Shown here one piece after another: positions 1 through 7,483 of a stretch of DNA of 64,000 nt. The notes under the pieces are model-generated. The model had not been told where the DNA came from and ran no database searches. It saw nothing but the letters and a program-made list of their open reading frames with translations. Origin of the DNA: Hyphomicrobiales bacterium (GTDB lineage Bacteria; Pseudomonadota; Alphaproteobacteria; Rhizobiales; Rhizobiaceae); NCBI GenBank assembly GCA_900467185.1, contig UBPA01000023.1:1-64000 (forward strand). The letters are read 5' to 3'. Position 1 is the stretch's first letter. Each line of letters starts with the position of its first letter. Made by a program: the position numbers and the translations under genes.

Positions 1-204
1 TTGCAGAATGAGGTCAAGATCGCCAAAGACCGGGGAGTCCAGGTCATCGGCATTTGCTGGTATCCAATGGTCGACTGCCCCCCGTGGCATGCGCCGCGAT
101 CCCGCAATCGATGGAGCCATGGCTTGATCCGGCAGGATCTGAGCGTCGATCCATCGCTATCGGCTGAACTGATGGCAACGATGCCGCATGCGGCAGCTGC
201 GTAG
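1..204 (+). CDS. C-terminal fragment of a glycoside-hydrolase-like protein (cut by window edge)
   Basis: The frame is open from the first base and ends at a TAG-free TAA-type boundary near 204, so only a C-terminal tail is visible. Residues around 15-30 (GVQVIGICWYPMVD, then a tryptophan-rich stretch) resemble the C-terminal strand of rhizobial beta-glucosidase-like TIM-barrel proteins, which carry GVPVEGICLYP-like motifs. The TTG at position 1 need not be a start. The catalytic part lies outside the window, so the function cannot be confirmed; the assignment is from remembered family motifs only. Confidence 0.4.
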   Translation: MQNEVKIAKDRGVQVIGICWYPMVDCPPWHAPRSRNRWSHGLIRQDLSVDPSLSAELMATMPHAAAA

Positions 205-416
205 ATGCTCTTCCCTTCCCTGGGGCGTCATGATTTCCGTGAGAGCCCGTTGTGCTTACGTTGGAGATTGAGCGACTTGCTTTCCCTGCACTTAGGTGAC
301 CAACCGGCATTTCCACTCGGCCTCCGGCCTGGAGACGCTGCAGGATCTGCCCAATGTCGCGCTGCCGTCTCGATGACGTTGTAAGGTGCGCCAGACGCAA
401 AACGGGCGTGGCGTCA

Positions 417-806
417 CTAACGATTTCCCGTGTTGTCGTAGCGCAGGGCTGCGGCCTCGACCTTGTCGCCGTTGGCTGCTGCCCACGAGCATAATGCTTC
501 AAACGGCTCTCGCAGGGAATGGCCGAGGGGTGTGATAGCATATTCCACGCCAATCGGCTGCGTCGGGAGGACGGTTCTCGTCACGAGGCCGTTGCGCTCG
601 AGTCTCTTTAAAGCATCGGCCAAGGCCTTGTGCGTGATCCTGTCTAGACGTCGCTTGATCTCGTTGAAGCGCGCGGGCTTCGGACAGATCACCGTCAGTA
701 TCAGAATTGTCCATTTGTCGGCTATCTTGTCGAGCACTGGGCGAACCTGCGCCATGTCGCAGATCGCACGGTGAGAGAGGGCTTCAAGGTCAGTATACTC
801 GTCCAT
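417..806 (-). CDS. HxlR-family winged-helix transcriptional regulator
   Basis: The product has 129 residues, normal for the family. It has the HxlR layout: a Cys near residue 16 (AICDMAQV), then DKWTILIL (the conserved 'gKWt..Il..L' start of the winged helix), RFNEIKRRL, a recognition helix ITHKALADALKRLERNGLV, and the wing with VEYAITPLG. HxlR proteins usually repress or activate a neighbouring redox or detoxification gene in response to aldehydes, quinones or other electrophiles. It is transcribed away from the SDR gene that starts at 888, so it probably controls that gene and itself through the 81-bp gap. The effector is unknown. Confidence 0.85.
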   Translation of the reverse strand: MDEYTDLEALSHRAICDMAQVRPVLDKIADKWTILILTVICPKPARFNEIKRRLDRITHKALADALKRLERNGLVTRTVLPTQPIGVEYAITPLGHSLREPFEALCSWAAANGDKVEAAALRYDNTGNR

Positions 807-832
807 ATCTAGGCTAATCCAGGTGCGTAATT

Positions 833-845
833 GATATCAGATATC
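833..845. promoter_or_regulatory. Palindromic operator candidate between hxlR-type gene and SDR
   Basis: GATATCAGATATC is a 13-bp palindrome (two GATATC half-sites around one base) in the divergent promoter region, 43 bp before the SDR start. A second AT-rich repeat (TGTATATCATTGTATG) follows at once. It is a natural candidate for HxlR binding; this is inferred from position and symmetry only. Confidence 0.45.
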
Positions 846-887
846 CACTGTATATCATTGTATGACCATTCAGTGAAAGGAATTGCA

Positions 888-1619
888 ATGGCTCGAATGA
901 TGAACAAGGTGGCGCTGATCGTCGGTGGCGCGAAGGGGATCGGCCTGGCGATTGCAGAGCGACTTTCTGCCGAAGGCGCGCATGTCTTCGTCACCAGTCG
1001 TAGAGCTAAGGATGCTGAAGGCGCAGCCAACGGCATTGGCAATGGCGTAATCGGCCTGACCGCCGACGCTAGTTCGCAGGAAGACTTGGCGGGTGCGGTG
1101 GAAACTGTGCGCACAGCATACGGTCGTATCGACGCACTTGTCTTGAATGCAGGACTTTCCGAACCTTCGCAGATCGCCGAGATAACGCCGGAGCACTTCG
1201 ACCGGCACTTCGACGTCAATGTGCGCGGGATGGTGTTCGGGCTTCAGGCCGCCCTGCCTGCACTGCGGGAGGGCAGCTCGGTTGTCCTCGTCGGATCCAT
1301 AGCCGGAAACGCGGGATACGCTGCCTACGGAACTTACAGCGCGACCAAAGCAGCCGTTCGCTCCTACGCCAGAACCTGGACGGCCGAACTTGCTTCCAGG
1401 GGTATCCGGGTCAACGTCGTTGCACCCGGTCCCACGGAGACGGACATGATGGCTGCGGTTGCGGAAGACACACGTGCAGCAATTGTAGCGCCGATTCCGA
1501 TGGGTCGTATGGCCAAGCCTTCGGAAGTGGCTGCGGCCGCCTTGTTCCTGTTGAGCGATGACGCGAGCTACATCGCCGGCGCTGAGCTGTGCGTAGACGG
1601 AGGCCTACGGCAAATCTAG
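888..1619 (+). CDS. SDR-family NAD(P)-dependent oxidoreductase
   Basis: The product has 243 residues, a typical classical SDR length. The cofactor motif GGAKGIG lies at about residues 13-19 (TGxxxGxG type), NAG follows in the LVLNAGLSE segment, the catalytic Ser is in the LVGSIAG segment, and YSATK gives the YxxxK active site. The C-terminal segment ends VDGGLRQ, as is usual for 3-oxoacyl-ACP-reductase-like SDRs. An earlier in-frame ATG at 831 exists, but the ATG at 888 follows GAAAGG at good spacing and begins the SDR homology. The HxlR regulator is divergent, which suggests inducible oxidoreduction of a carbonyl or alcohol substrate. The substrate cannot be told from the sequence. Confidence 0.88.
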   Translation: MARMMNKVALIVGGAKGIGLAIAERLSAEGAHVFVTSRRAKDAEGAANGIGNGVIGLTADASSQEDLAGAVETVRTAYGRIDALVLNAGLSEPSQIAEITPEHFDRHFDVNVRGMVFGLQAALPALREGSSVVLVGSIAGNAGYAAYGTYSATKAAVRSYARTWTAELASRGIRVNVVAPGPTETDMMAAVAEDTRAAIVAPIPMGRMAKPSEVAAAALFLLSDDASYIAGAELCVDGGLRQI

Positions 1620-1633
1620 CGAGCCGCCGAAAC

Positions 1634-1667
1634 GCCGCACCCGATCTTACACAAGGTCGGGTGCGGC
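1634..1667 (+). terminator. Hairpin terminator after SDR gene
   Basis: Arms of 15 bases (starting GCCGCACCCGA and ending GTGCGGC) pair with one mismatch around a four-base loop, 15 bp after the SDR stop. There is no strong T-run, so termination may be weak or Rho-assisted; the position just after a stop codon supports the call. Confidence 0.6.
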
Positions 1668-1889
1668 GGAAACGCGTTCGGAGATTGAACGACGTCCAAT
1701 CGAGGCCGTACAACATGAGATGGACGCAGTATCAGGACTTATATCCTCACCAGGCTGATCCGGCTGTCGTGAAAGGTTCGCCACGGTCCGATAGACACCT
1801 GTCGCTCCGGGCTACAAACCGTTATTGATGGGCGAGACCGACGGGTTCAGTTTGGCGACGGCCTCGCACAAAAATCACGGATATCGAGC

Positions 1890-2264
1890 ATGTTCACCCA
1901 CGTTATGATTGGCAGCAACGACCTCAATCAGGCAAAACGCTTCTACGACGCGACCTTTGCTGCCTTAGGTGGAACGCACGGCGAGATGGATGCAAGAGGG
2001 CGACTCATCTATGCCCACCAGGGTAGCCGGCTGATGATCACAAAGCCGATCGATGGCATGCCCGCAACAGCGGCTAACGGTGGAACAATTGGGATTGCTG
2101 CAGCGAGTCCGGACCACGTCCTGGCATGGTACAAGGCTGGTACGGAATATGGCGGCACAGCCATCGAGAGCCCACCTGTTGAGCGTCCGAACGGCTCATT
2201 CGTTGCCTATCTTCGCGATCCAGACGGAAACAAACTGACTGTGCGAACTTTGCCGAGAACGTGA
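1890..2264 (+). CDS. VOC (glyoxalase/bleomycin-resistance fold) family protein
   Basis: The product has 124 residues, the normal size for a single-chain VOC protein. It opens with FTHVMIGSNDLNQAKRFYD, the usual first beta-strand with a potential metal-binding His, and closes with FVAYLRDPDGNKL, the characteristic final motif of the family. These proteins bind a divalent metal and isomerise, cleave or sequester small molecules. No substrate can be named. It stands alone between the SDR terminator and serA and has only a weak upstream GAG as ribosome site. Confidence 0.82.
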   Translation: MFTHVMIGSNDLNQAKRFYDATFAALGGTHGEMDARGRLIYAHQGSRLMITKPIDGMPATAANGGTIGIAAASPDHVLAWYKAGTEYGGTAIESPPVERPNGSFVAYLRDPDGNKLTVRTLPRT

Positions 2265-2645
2265 GGCCTATCTCTGGAACGCCGTTGCTGCCACTGCTAT
2301 TGTTGGGCAAAAGAGTTGCACTTGATCATTCTAAATCCCTATTGGTCTTAAGCTTAGTCCAGCAAGGTTTGCCCGGTACTCAACTCTGGAAGCTTGTTTC
2401 CTGCAGCAGATTGCGGTCGTGCAGGATTAACGTTCGAGTCCGAACGAGGCATACCCGGCAGTGGATCAGCAGCAGGCCGATCTAGCAATGCAATCGTTGC
2501 GATCGCACTGGTCGGAGCAGCTGTCGCAATCTGTGCAAAAAAACTTGTACTTTTTGTCGGATGGTCGCAAACCACCGGTGAAGCGGACCACAGTGGTCGG
2601 CAGACGACATCACCCGTTCCGATACTAGAAAACGAAGGTTCATCG
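2265..2645. other. Intergenic region upstream of serA
   Basis: This stretch is open in the serA frame from 2394, but the translated part has no recognisable domain and the normal SerA N-terminus begins at 2646. No riboswitch or clear operator was recognised. An A-run (CAAAAAAACTTG) at about 2535 is the only distinctive feature. Confidence 0.4.
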
Positions 2646-3884
2646 ATGCCTCGCCAGCTGTCTCTCGCACGCGACCGGATCTCTGTGCTCCTGCTTGAAG
2701 GCATCAGCCAGAGCGCCGTGGATTATTTTAAGGCGTGTGGATACACCAACCTCGTGCATCTGCCGAAGGCGCTCGATCACAAGGATCTCAAAGCTCATAT
2801 CGCCGATGCTCATATCATCGGCATCCGGTCCCGGACGCAACTGACGGAACAGATCTTCGAGTCCGCCAAGAAGCTGATTGCCGTTGGTTGTTTTTCCGTC
2901 GGTACCAATCAGGTTGATCTGGACGCGGCTCGTCACCGCGGCATTCCGGTCTTCAACGCGCCTTATTCGAACACCCGCTCGGTGGCCGAACTTGTGATCG
3001 GCGAGATCATCATGCTGACGCGGCAGATCTTTCCCCGTTCCGCATCTGCACATCAGGGCGGATGGGAGAAATCCGCTGTCGGCAGCCACGAGGTTCGCGG
3101 AAAAACCCTCGGCATTGTCGGCTATGGCAATATCGGTTCGCAGCTGAGTGCGCTCGCGGAAAGCATGGGGATGGTGGTCCGCTATTTCGATCTCTCCGAC
3201 AGGCTGCGCCGCGGGAATTCCGAGTCGATGGCGTCGCTCGGCGAGCTTCTCGACATATCCGACTACGTCACGATGCATGTCCCGGAGACGGCATCGACCC
3301 ACAACATGATCACGGAAGCCGAGCTGCGCCGCATGAAGAAGGGCGCCATCTTCATCAACAACGCCCGCGGCACAGTGGTCGATCTGGACGCTCTCGCGAC
3401 AGTCTTGAAGGAAGGCCATCTGGCAGGCGCTGCGGTCGATGTGTTTCCCAAAGAGCCAGCATCCAACAACGAGCGTTTCGAAAGTCCGCTGCAGGGCTTG
3501 GATAATGTCATTCTGACACCGCATGTCGGCGGCTCGACCGAAGAGGCACAAGAGCGTATCGGCGGGGAAGTCGCCAGAAAGCTGGTTGAGTATTCCGACA
3601 TCGGCTCGACGATGGGCGCCGTCAACTTTCCGCAGGTTCAGTTGCCCGAGCGCCCGAACGGCACGCGCTTCATCCATGTTCACGAAAACCGCCCCGGCAT
3701 GCTCAATCGGTTGAACGAGATCTTCTCGTCGCGCGGTGTAAATATCTTCGCCGAGTTCCTGCAGACCCATGGTGATACAGGTTACGTGGTCATCGAAGTC
3801 GAGAGCGTGGATCAGGCAGCTGACGAAATCCTCCAGGTGCTACGCGAGATACCCGGAACGATTAGAACGCGATTGCTCTACTGA
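2646..3884 (+). CDS. serA: D-3-phosphoglycerate dehydrogenase
   Basis: It oxidises 3-phosphoglycerate to 3-phosphohydroxypyruvate with NAD, the first step of serine synthesis, in the cytoplasm. The 412 residues match the short (E. coli-type, about 410 aa) SerA. The N-terminal substrate domain is followed by the Rossmann motif GIVGYGNIG, the catalytic Arg in NNARGTVVD, the Glu in FPKEP and the His in LTPHVGGST. A C-terminal ACT domain (HENRPGMLNRLNEIF) suggests serine feedback control. The ATG at 2646 follows GAAGG and matches the family start; a longer open frame upstream has no homology. It is probably an accessory copy, since rhizobia usually also carry a longer chromosomal SerA; that is inference. 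Confidence 0.93.
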   Translation: MPRQLSLARDRISVLLLEGISQSAVDYFKACGYTNLVHLPKALDHKDLKAHIADAHIIGIRSRTQLTEQIFESAKKLIAVGCFSVGTNQVDLDAARHRGIPVFNAPYSNTRSVAELVIGEIIMLTRQIFPRSASAHQGGWEKSAVGSHEVRGKTLGIVGYGNIGSQLSALAESMGMVVRYFDLSDRLRRGNSESMASLGELLDISDYVTMHVPETASTHNMITEAELRRMKKGAIFINNARGTVVDLDALATVLKEGHLAGAAVDVFPKEPASNNERFESPLQGLDNVILTPHVGGSTEEAQERIGGEVARKLVEYSDIGSTMGAVNFPQVQLPERPNGTRFIHVHENRPGMLNRLNEIFSSRGVNIFAEFLQTHGDTGYVVIEVESVDQAADEILQVLREIPGTIRTRLLY

Positions 3885-4201
3885 CGCATCGAGCAATGGC
3901 AGATGCTGTGGAGACGAGCGGGCGCTGCACCCCACGTCTGTCGGATATGCGAGAACGTCCATCACGCCGCCTGTCAGATTTGATTAAGGATCTTCGCCGC
4001 CAGTGCCGCCTTGTCCTGCAGCAGGAACCGGCCATAGTGCCCGGCGACCATGTCGGTCGTGACGCCAACTGTCAGACGGTGATGCCGAAGCGCTGCAACA
4101 ACAGCGCGACAGGACCCCGGCAGAACCGATGATTTTCGAATGATCTTGCTAGACACCTAAAAAAAGGTGCAGTCCCCAGTTGGGTCAGGTAATTTCAGCT
4201 T
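3885..4201. other. Intergenic region with small hairpin before the Fic module
   Basis: No gene is recognised. At 4154-4169 the arms CACCT and AGGTG flank an A-run, just before the antitoxin start at 4202; it may be part of its promoter or an autoregulatory site. A short minus-strand frame (3974-4156) has a coding-like tail but no family I can name. Confidence 0.35.
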
Positions 4202-4399
4202 ATGAAAAAGCAGCCTTCTCAAACTGGACGGATCACTCAGCCGAGCAAGCTCACCAGCGCGCGGGGCGAGAAAATAAGTGCCGTCGAAGGTATGAGTCTG
4301 AGTGCCCGGATGCGTGCCGTGTTGACCCAGTCCGAGGACAAAAGCGGTGACGAACGCCGCGCGCTTGTCCGCCAGCAGTTTGTCAAGGTCAAAACCTAA
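4202..4399 (+). CDS. Small antitoxin of a Fic toxin-antitoxin module (VbhA-like)
   Basis: It encodes 65 residues and ends two bases before the Fic toxin start, the arrangement of class I Fic modules. In those modules the antitoxin helix carries a (S/T)xxxE(G/N) motif whose Glu blocks ATP binding in the toxin. Here residues around 27-34 read KISAVEGM: the E-G pair is present, but the usual Ser/Thr four residues before Glu is Ile and a Ser sits at -3. The following LSARM segment also resembles VbhA-type proteins. The assignment rests mainly on gene order and this partial motif. Confidence 0.65.
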   Translation: MKKQPSQTGRITQPSKLTSARGEKISAVEGMSLSARMRAVLTQSEDKSGDERRALVRQQFVKVKT

Positions 4400-4401
4400 C
4401 A

Positions 4402-4968
4402 GTGGTTTATACCGCCGAGCAGGATCCCGGCACGACCGTTCTGATCAACAAGCTCAATCCCCGTAACCAGAATGACCTCGACGGCGCCGAACTTGCGCTG
4501 TTCCTCATCAGGGCTGATGAGACGCCGCCGGCAGGCCGGTTTAACTATCCGCACTACATGGCCCTTCACCACCACTTGTTCCAGGACGTCTACGATTGGG
4601 CCGGGACAGCGCGGACCATCCGGATTGGTAAGGGTTCCAACTGGTTCCGCTACCCGGAGCATATCGACCCGCAGATGAAAGCCGCGTTCGCAACGCTCGA
4701 GGGCCACACCCTCCTTGCCGACAAACGCCCCGCCGAATTCGGGACTTTAGCTGCTGAAGCGCTTGCGTGGCCCAACGCTATTCACCCGTTCCGTGAGGGT
4801 AACGGCCGAACCCAGCTGACTTTACTGTCAATGCTGTCCGAACAGGCCGGGCTGCCGTTCAATGATGATCAACTGGCCCGCGACCGCGTCATTGCGGCGA
4901 TGATCGACAGCTTCGGCGGTGACGAAGACCCACTGCGCAAACTGATCCTCGATCTGGTCAGCGCCTGA
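4402..4968 (+). CDS. Fic/DOC-family toxin (predicted AMP-transferase)
   Basis: The product has 188 residues, typical of a single-domain Fic. Fic enzymes transfer AMP from ATP to a hydroxyl on a target protein; VbhT and FicT toxins modify topoisomerases. The N-terminal flap region with LINKLNPRNQ is followed by HHHLFQDVYDWAGTART (the beta-hairpin region) and the core HPFREGNGR with catalytic His128. The last Arg of the canonical HxFx(D/E)GNGRxxR motif is Leu139 here (GRTQL), which could weaken phosphate binding. The start is a GTG two bases after the antitoxin stop, so the two are translationally coupled. Confidence 0.85.
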   Translation: MVYTAEQDPGTTVLINKLNPRNQNDLDGAELALFLIRADETPPAGRFNYPHYMALHHHLFQDVYDWAGTARTIRIGKGSNWFRYPEHIDPQMKAAFATLEGHTLLADKRPAEFGTLAAEALAWPNAIHPFREGNGRTQLTLLSMLSEQAGLPFNDDQLARDRVIAAMIDSFGGDEDPLRKLILDLVSA

Positions 4969-5351
4969 CACGCTACCGTGTGCGCAGCGACAACGAAAAT
5001 GACATTCGTATTGCCTCACTGGAGAATGCTCCCGAACGGATAGCATATTGCCTCGAATGCTCCCTATCCTCCGGTGACCTCTGGTAGCTGTTCAGCTTCG
5101 CCGGGTTCAATTCCGAAGATCATTCTATGCGCGCGATCGCGCCGCCAGCCTTTCACCCGTCGTTGCACCGTCCGAATTAGCCCATCGGGGTACTCGCCCG
5201 GAGGGCAGGAGCAGAAGTGTCACGATGTCTCCACCGGGGACGAGATACGTTTGCTCATGGACATCGTATTGATCTGCTTCTCTCGTGTCGAATCAGGCAT
5301 CGGCATCCGATGATGCTAGGAGCTCTCAACTTCTGTTCACTACCATAAAGC
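4969..5351. other. Intergenic region, no gene recognised
   Basis: Between the Fic gene and the VapC remnant I see no conserved protein segment and no clear repeat. Codon-like structure is poor in all frames. Confidence 0.4.
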
Positions 5352-5606
5352 ATGGCCACCGCCTGGCTGTCAGCGTGGAGTGAAGTTGTTCCGATATTTA
5401 ACGGGCGCGTTCTGCCTTTTGACGTAGGCACCGCGCAGTTCTACTCGAAGCTGACGGCTAGCGGCTGGATATCAGGAAAAGCGACCGGGAAGGATGATGA
5501 ATACAGTGCTGCTACGGCAGCAGAAGACCATCTAGCGGTCGCAACGCGAGATACGAGCCCATTTGAGGCAGCCGGATTGAGAGTTATCAATCCTTGGGTC
5601 GCCTAA
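5352..5606 (+). pseudogene. Truncated VapC-type PIN-domain toxin
   Basis: The 84-residue frame matches the C-terminal two-thirds of plasmid/chromosomal VapC RNases. It has the strand RVLPFDVGTAQFYSKL, the DDEYSAATAAEDHLAVATRDTSPF segment (equivalent to the usual D..IAA.A....ATRN..DF) and the end GLRVINPW. The N-terminal MxxxLDTNVLSE strand with the first catalytic Asp is missing and no VapB antitoxin precedes it. It is therefore judged a non-functional remnant. It lies close to an intact Fic module, so this spot has held at least two toxin systems. Confidence 0.65.
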
Positions 5607-5773
5607 GACGTTAGAATTCCGGGTCGCTGGTTCGAGGCTCATCAAGACCTCCGTTGCCCAACTCCGAAATCGACCAATACACTCCTTGCAGCGGACCTAC
5701 CGGATGGCGCATGCAAGGCTGGATGTCGGCCTCGCACTCAACACGGACGACCTTTAAATCTTTATAGAAGCCG

Positions 5774-6673
5774 TTACGTTGCTAGGCTGTGTTCGAAATC
5801 ACAAAGCTCAATCCCCAGCTGAGCGATCTCCTCGAAAAACAGACTGTTGTAATCGTTGCGGTAGGTGATGAAATACTCGAGCTTCGGCAGGCGGAACGCC
5901 GAGCGGATGATCCGCAGGCGCCCGTCCGTGACGTACCGGCTGAAGAAAGCCTTCGGCAGGATCGTGATGCCGAGACCATGGGCTGCAAGCTCGGCAAGGG
6001 CCGCCATGTTGTTGCACGAAATCGCTTTCGTGAACGGCATCCGCGGATTGTCGATGACGTCCTGCAGGATGGGGCGCAGCATGGAGCCGGCAGACTGGAT
6101 GAGCAGCGGAAACTTCAACATGTCCTCGCGGCTGAGCTCCGCGCTGCCACTGTAGAGCTTCGGGCTGCACATCCACACCAGCTCAATTTCCCCCAGCGGC
6201 ATGTTCACGAATTGCGGATGCTGGATGAGGCGCGGGCAGATGACGAAGTCGATACGGCGCTCGTTCAGCCGCTCCAGCAGACCCGATGTCAGGTCGATTT
6301 CCGGTTCGAGCGAGATGTCGGGATAGCGTTCCATGATCGTTGCCAGAAGCTGCGGCAGCCACGAGAGCGCCACAAGGTCGGTCACGCCGAGCCGGAACCG
6401 GAAGGGCGGCGCATTGGCGGTGCGTGCGGTGAGCGTCAGCCGGTCGTTCAGTCGCAGCATCTGTTCGGCAATGTCACGAATGTCCTGCCCCTTGCTTGTC
6501 AGGATCGACTGGCGGCTGGACCGATCGAACAGCGGCACCGGGAACTTCCCCTCCAACTCTCCGATACGTTTGGAGATCGTCGATTGGGTTACGTTTAAAT
6601 AGGATCCGGCGGCCTCGAAGCTGCCGAGCGTCGAGACCCAATAGAGAGCTTCCAACTGCTTCAACGTGAACAT
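5774..6673 (-). CDS. LysR-family transcriptional regulator
   Basis: The 299-residue protein has the LysR plan. The N-terminal winged helix is residues 1-60 (FTLKQLEALYWVSTLGSFEAAGSYLNVTQSTISKRIGELE, with the family's 'S...AA..L..sQ...S..I..LE' pattern), followed by a two-lobed effector domain. A GTG at 6679 is in frame, but GAGG lies five bases before the ATG at 6673, which decides the start. It diverges from the RraA-like aldolase and ABC importer genes and very likely controls them. The inducer is unknown, probably the imported or cleaved acid. A long inverted repeat lies immediately upstream. Confidence 0.9.
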   Translation of the reverse strand: MFTLKQLEALYWVSTLGSFEAAGSYLNVTQSTISKRIGELEGKFPVPLFDRSSRQSILTSKGQDIRDIAEQMLRLNDRLTLTARTANAPPFRFRLGVTDLVALSWLPQLLATIMERYPDISLEPEIDLTSGLLERLNERRIDFVICPRLIQHPQFVNMPLGEIELVWMCSPKLYSGSAELSREDMLKFPLLIQSAGSMLRPILQDVIDNPRMPFTKAISCNNMAALAELAAHGLGITILPKAFFSRYVTDGRLRIIRSAFRLPKLEYFITYRNDYNSLFFEEIAQLGIELCDFEHSLAT

Positions 6674-6686
6674 GGGCACCTCGCAT

Positions 6687-6730
6687 GAAGAAAAGCGATA
6701 TGGATGGAGGCAATTTTATCGCTTTTTTTC
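6687..6730. promoter_or_regulatory. Long inverted repeat in the LysR/aldolase divergent promoter
   Basis: Left arm GAAGAAAAGCGATA (6687-6700) pairs with right arm TATCGCTTTTTTTC (6717-6730), 13 of 14 bases, around a 16-bp spacer. It starts 14 bp upstream of the LysR ATG and 90 bp before the aldolase start. It could be the LysR operator; the T-run could also make it a terminator-like structure for rightward read-through. Confidence 0.55.
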
Positions 6731-6819
6731 GGGATAGCACAAGTTTAGGTTTTCGGCTGTCGAAGGGCCTTGGGAGAGGCCTTCATAAAGGTCCAGGCAC
6801 CGAGCCTTCAGGAGGAGAC

Positions 6820-7449
6820 ATGACGATCGAAGAAAATGCAGCCCCGCAGCCGGTAGATCCTAGCCTGATCACCGAGTATCGCGGCGTCGCCACGTCCATT
6901 ATCAGTGACAACCTTTCCCGCCTGCCGGGTGCGACCGGCGTGCTGCCTTATCATGCCGGCGGTCCGCTCATCGGAACGGCGCTGACGGTGAAGACGCGCA
7001 ACGGCGACAATCTTGCCATTCACGCGGCACTGAAGATGGCCCGCCGCGGCGATGTGATCGTCGTCGATGGCGGCGGCGATGTCAGCCAGGCGCTCATCGG
7101 CGAAATCATTCTGACGCACGCGGAATCGATCGGTGTCGCCGGCTTCGTGATTGATGGTGCCATCCGCGACGTCTCGGCGATCCGCGCGTCCGACCTACCA
7201 TGCTATGCCCGGGGCGTTACCCACAAGGGTCCTTACAAGAACGGTCCGGGATCTCTCAATGTCCCCGTCTCGATCGGTGGGCTTGTTGTCCATCCCGGCG
7301 ATCTCATCGTGGGCGACGACGACGGCGTGGTTGCGCTGTCGCCACAGGTGGCCGTGGATCTGCTGCCGGGCATCCGAGCGCAGGAGGAGCGCGAACGGGT
7401 GAAGATCGCCAAATTCAAGGAGGCGCGGCTGCAGCTTGTGAGAGCCTGA
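6820..7449 (+). CDS. RraA-like protein / 4-hydroxy-4-methyl-2-oxoglutarate aldolase family
   Basis: The protein has 209 residues; the family is usually 160-230. RraA-fold proteins form hexameric or trimeric rings. Many are metal-dependent HMG/oxaloacetate aldolases of aromatic-acid breakdown, others bind RNase E. Family motifs present are ATSIISDNLSRLPG, the glycine-rich VIVVDGGGD segment, GFVIDGAIRDVSAI (the 'G.V.dG..RD' core with the catalytic Arg-Asp) and the late HPGDLIVGDDDGVV. The start at 6820 follows a strong AGGAGGAG. It leads an operon with a peptide-type ABC importer under a divergent LysR, so a catabolic aldolase or decarboxylase role for an imported acid is more likely than RNase E control. 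Confidence 0.82.
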   Translation: MTIEENAAPQPVDPSLITEYRGVATSIISDNLSRLPGATGVLPYHAGGPLIGTALTVKTRNGDNLAIHAALKMARRGDVIVVDGGGDVSQALIGEIILTHAESIGVAGFVIDGAIRDVSAIRASDLPCYARGVTHKGPYKNGPGSLNVPVSIGGLVVHPGDLIVGDDDGVVALSPQVAVDLLPGIRAQEERERVKIAKFKEARLQLVRA

Positions 7450-7451
7450 GC

Positions 7452-7467
7452 CCGTCCTTTCGGACGG
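7452..7467 (+). promoter_or_regulatory. Small hairpin between aldolase and ABC genes
   Basis: CCGTCC and GGACGG pair around TTTC two bases after the aldolase stop. It may be a processing site or partial attenuator that separates aldolase expression from the transporter genes; there is no T-run. Confidence 0.45.
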
Positions 7468-7483
7468 ATCCATTCGAACGACA

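Noticed and set aside
2394-2645. N-terminal extension of serA from 2394
   Set aside because: The extra 84 residues have no SerA homology, and a family-typical start with ribosome site lies at 2646.
3974-4156. Minus-strand 60-residue frame with a coding-like tail (VAGHYGRFLLQDKAALAAKI)
   Set aside because: It might be a gene remnant, but I cannot name a family and there is no start with ribosome site; left unannotated.
5789-6598. Long plus-strand frame opposite the LysR gene
   Set aside because: It is an antisense shadow; the LysR reading has clear motifs and this one none.
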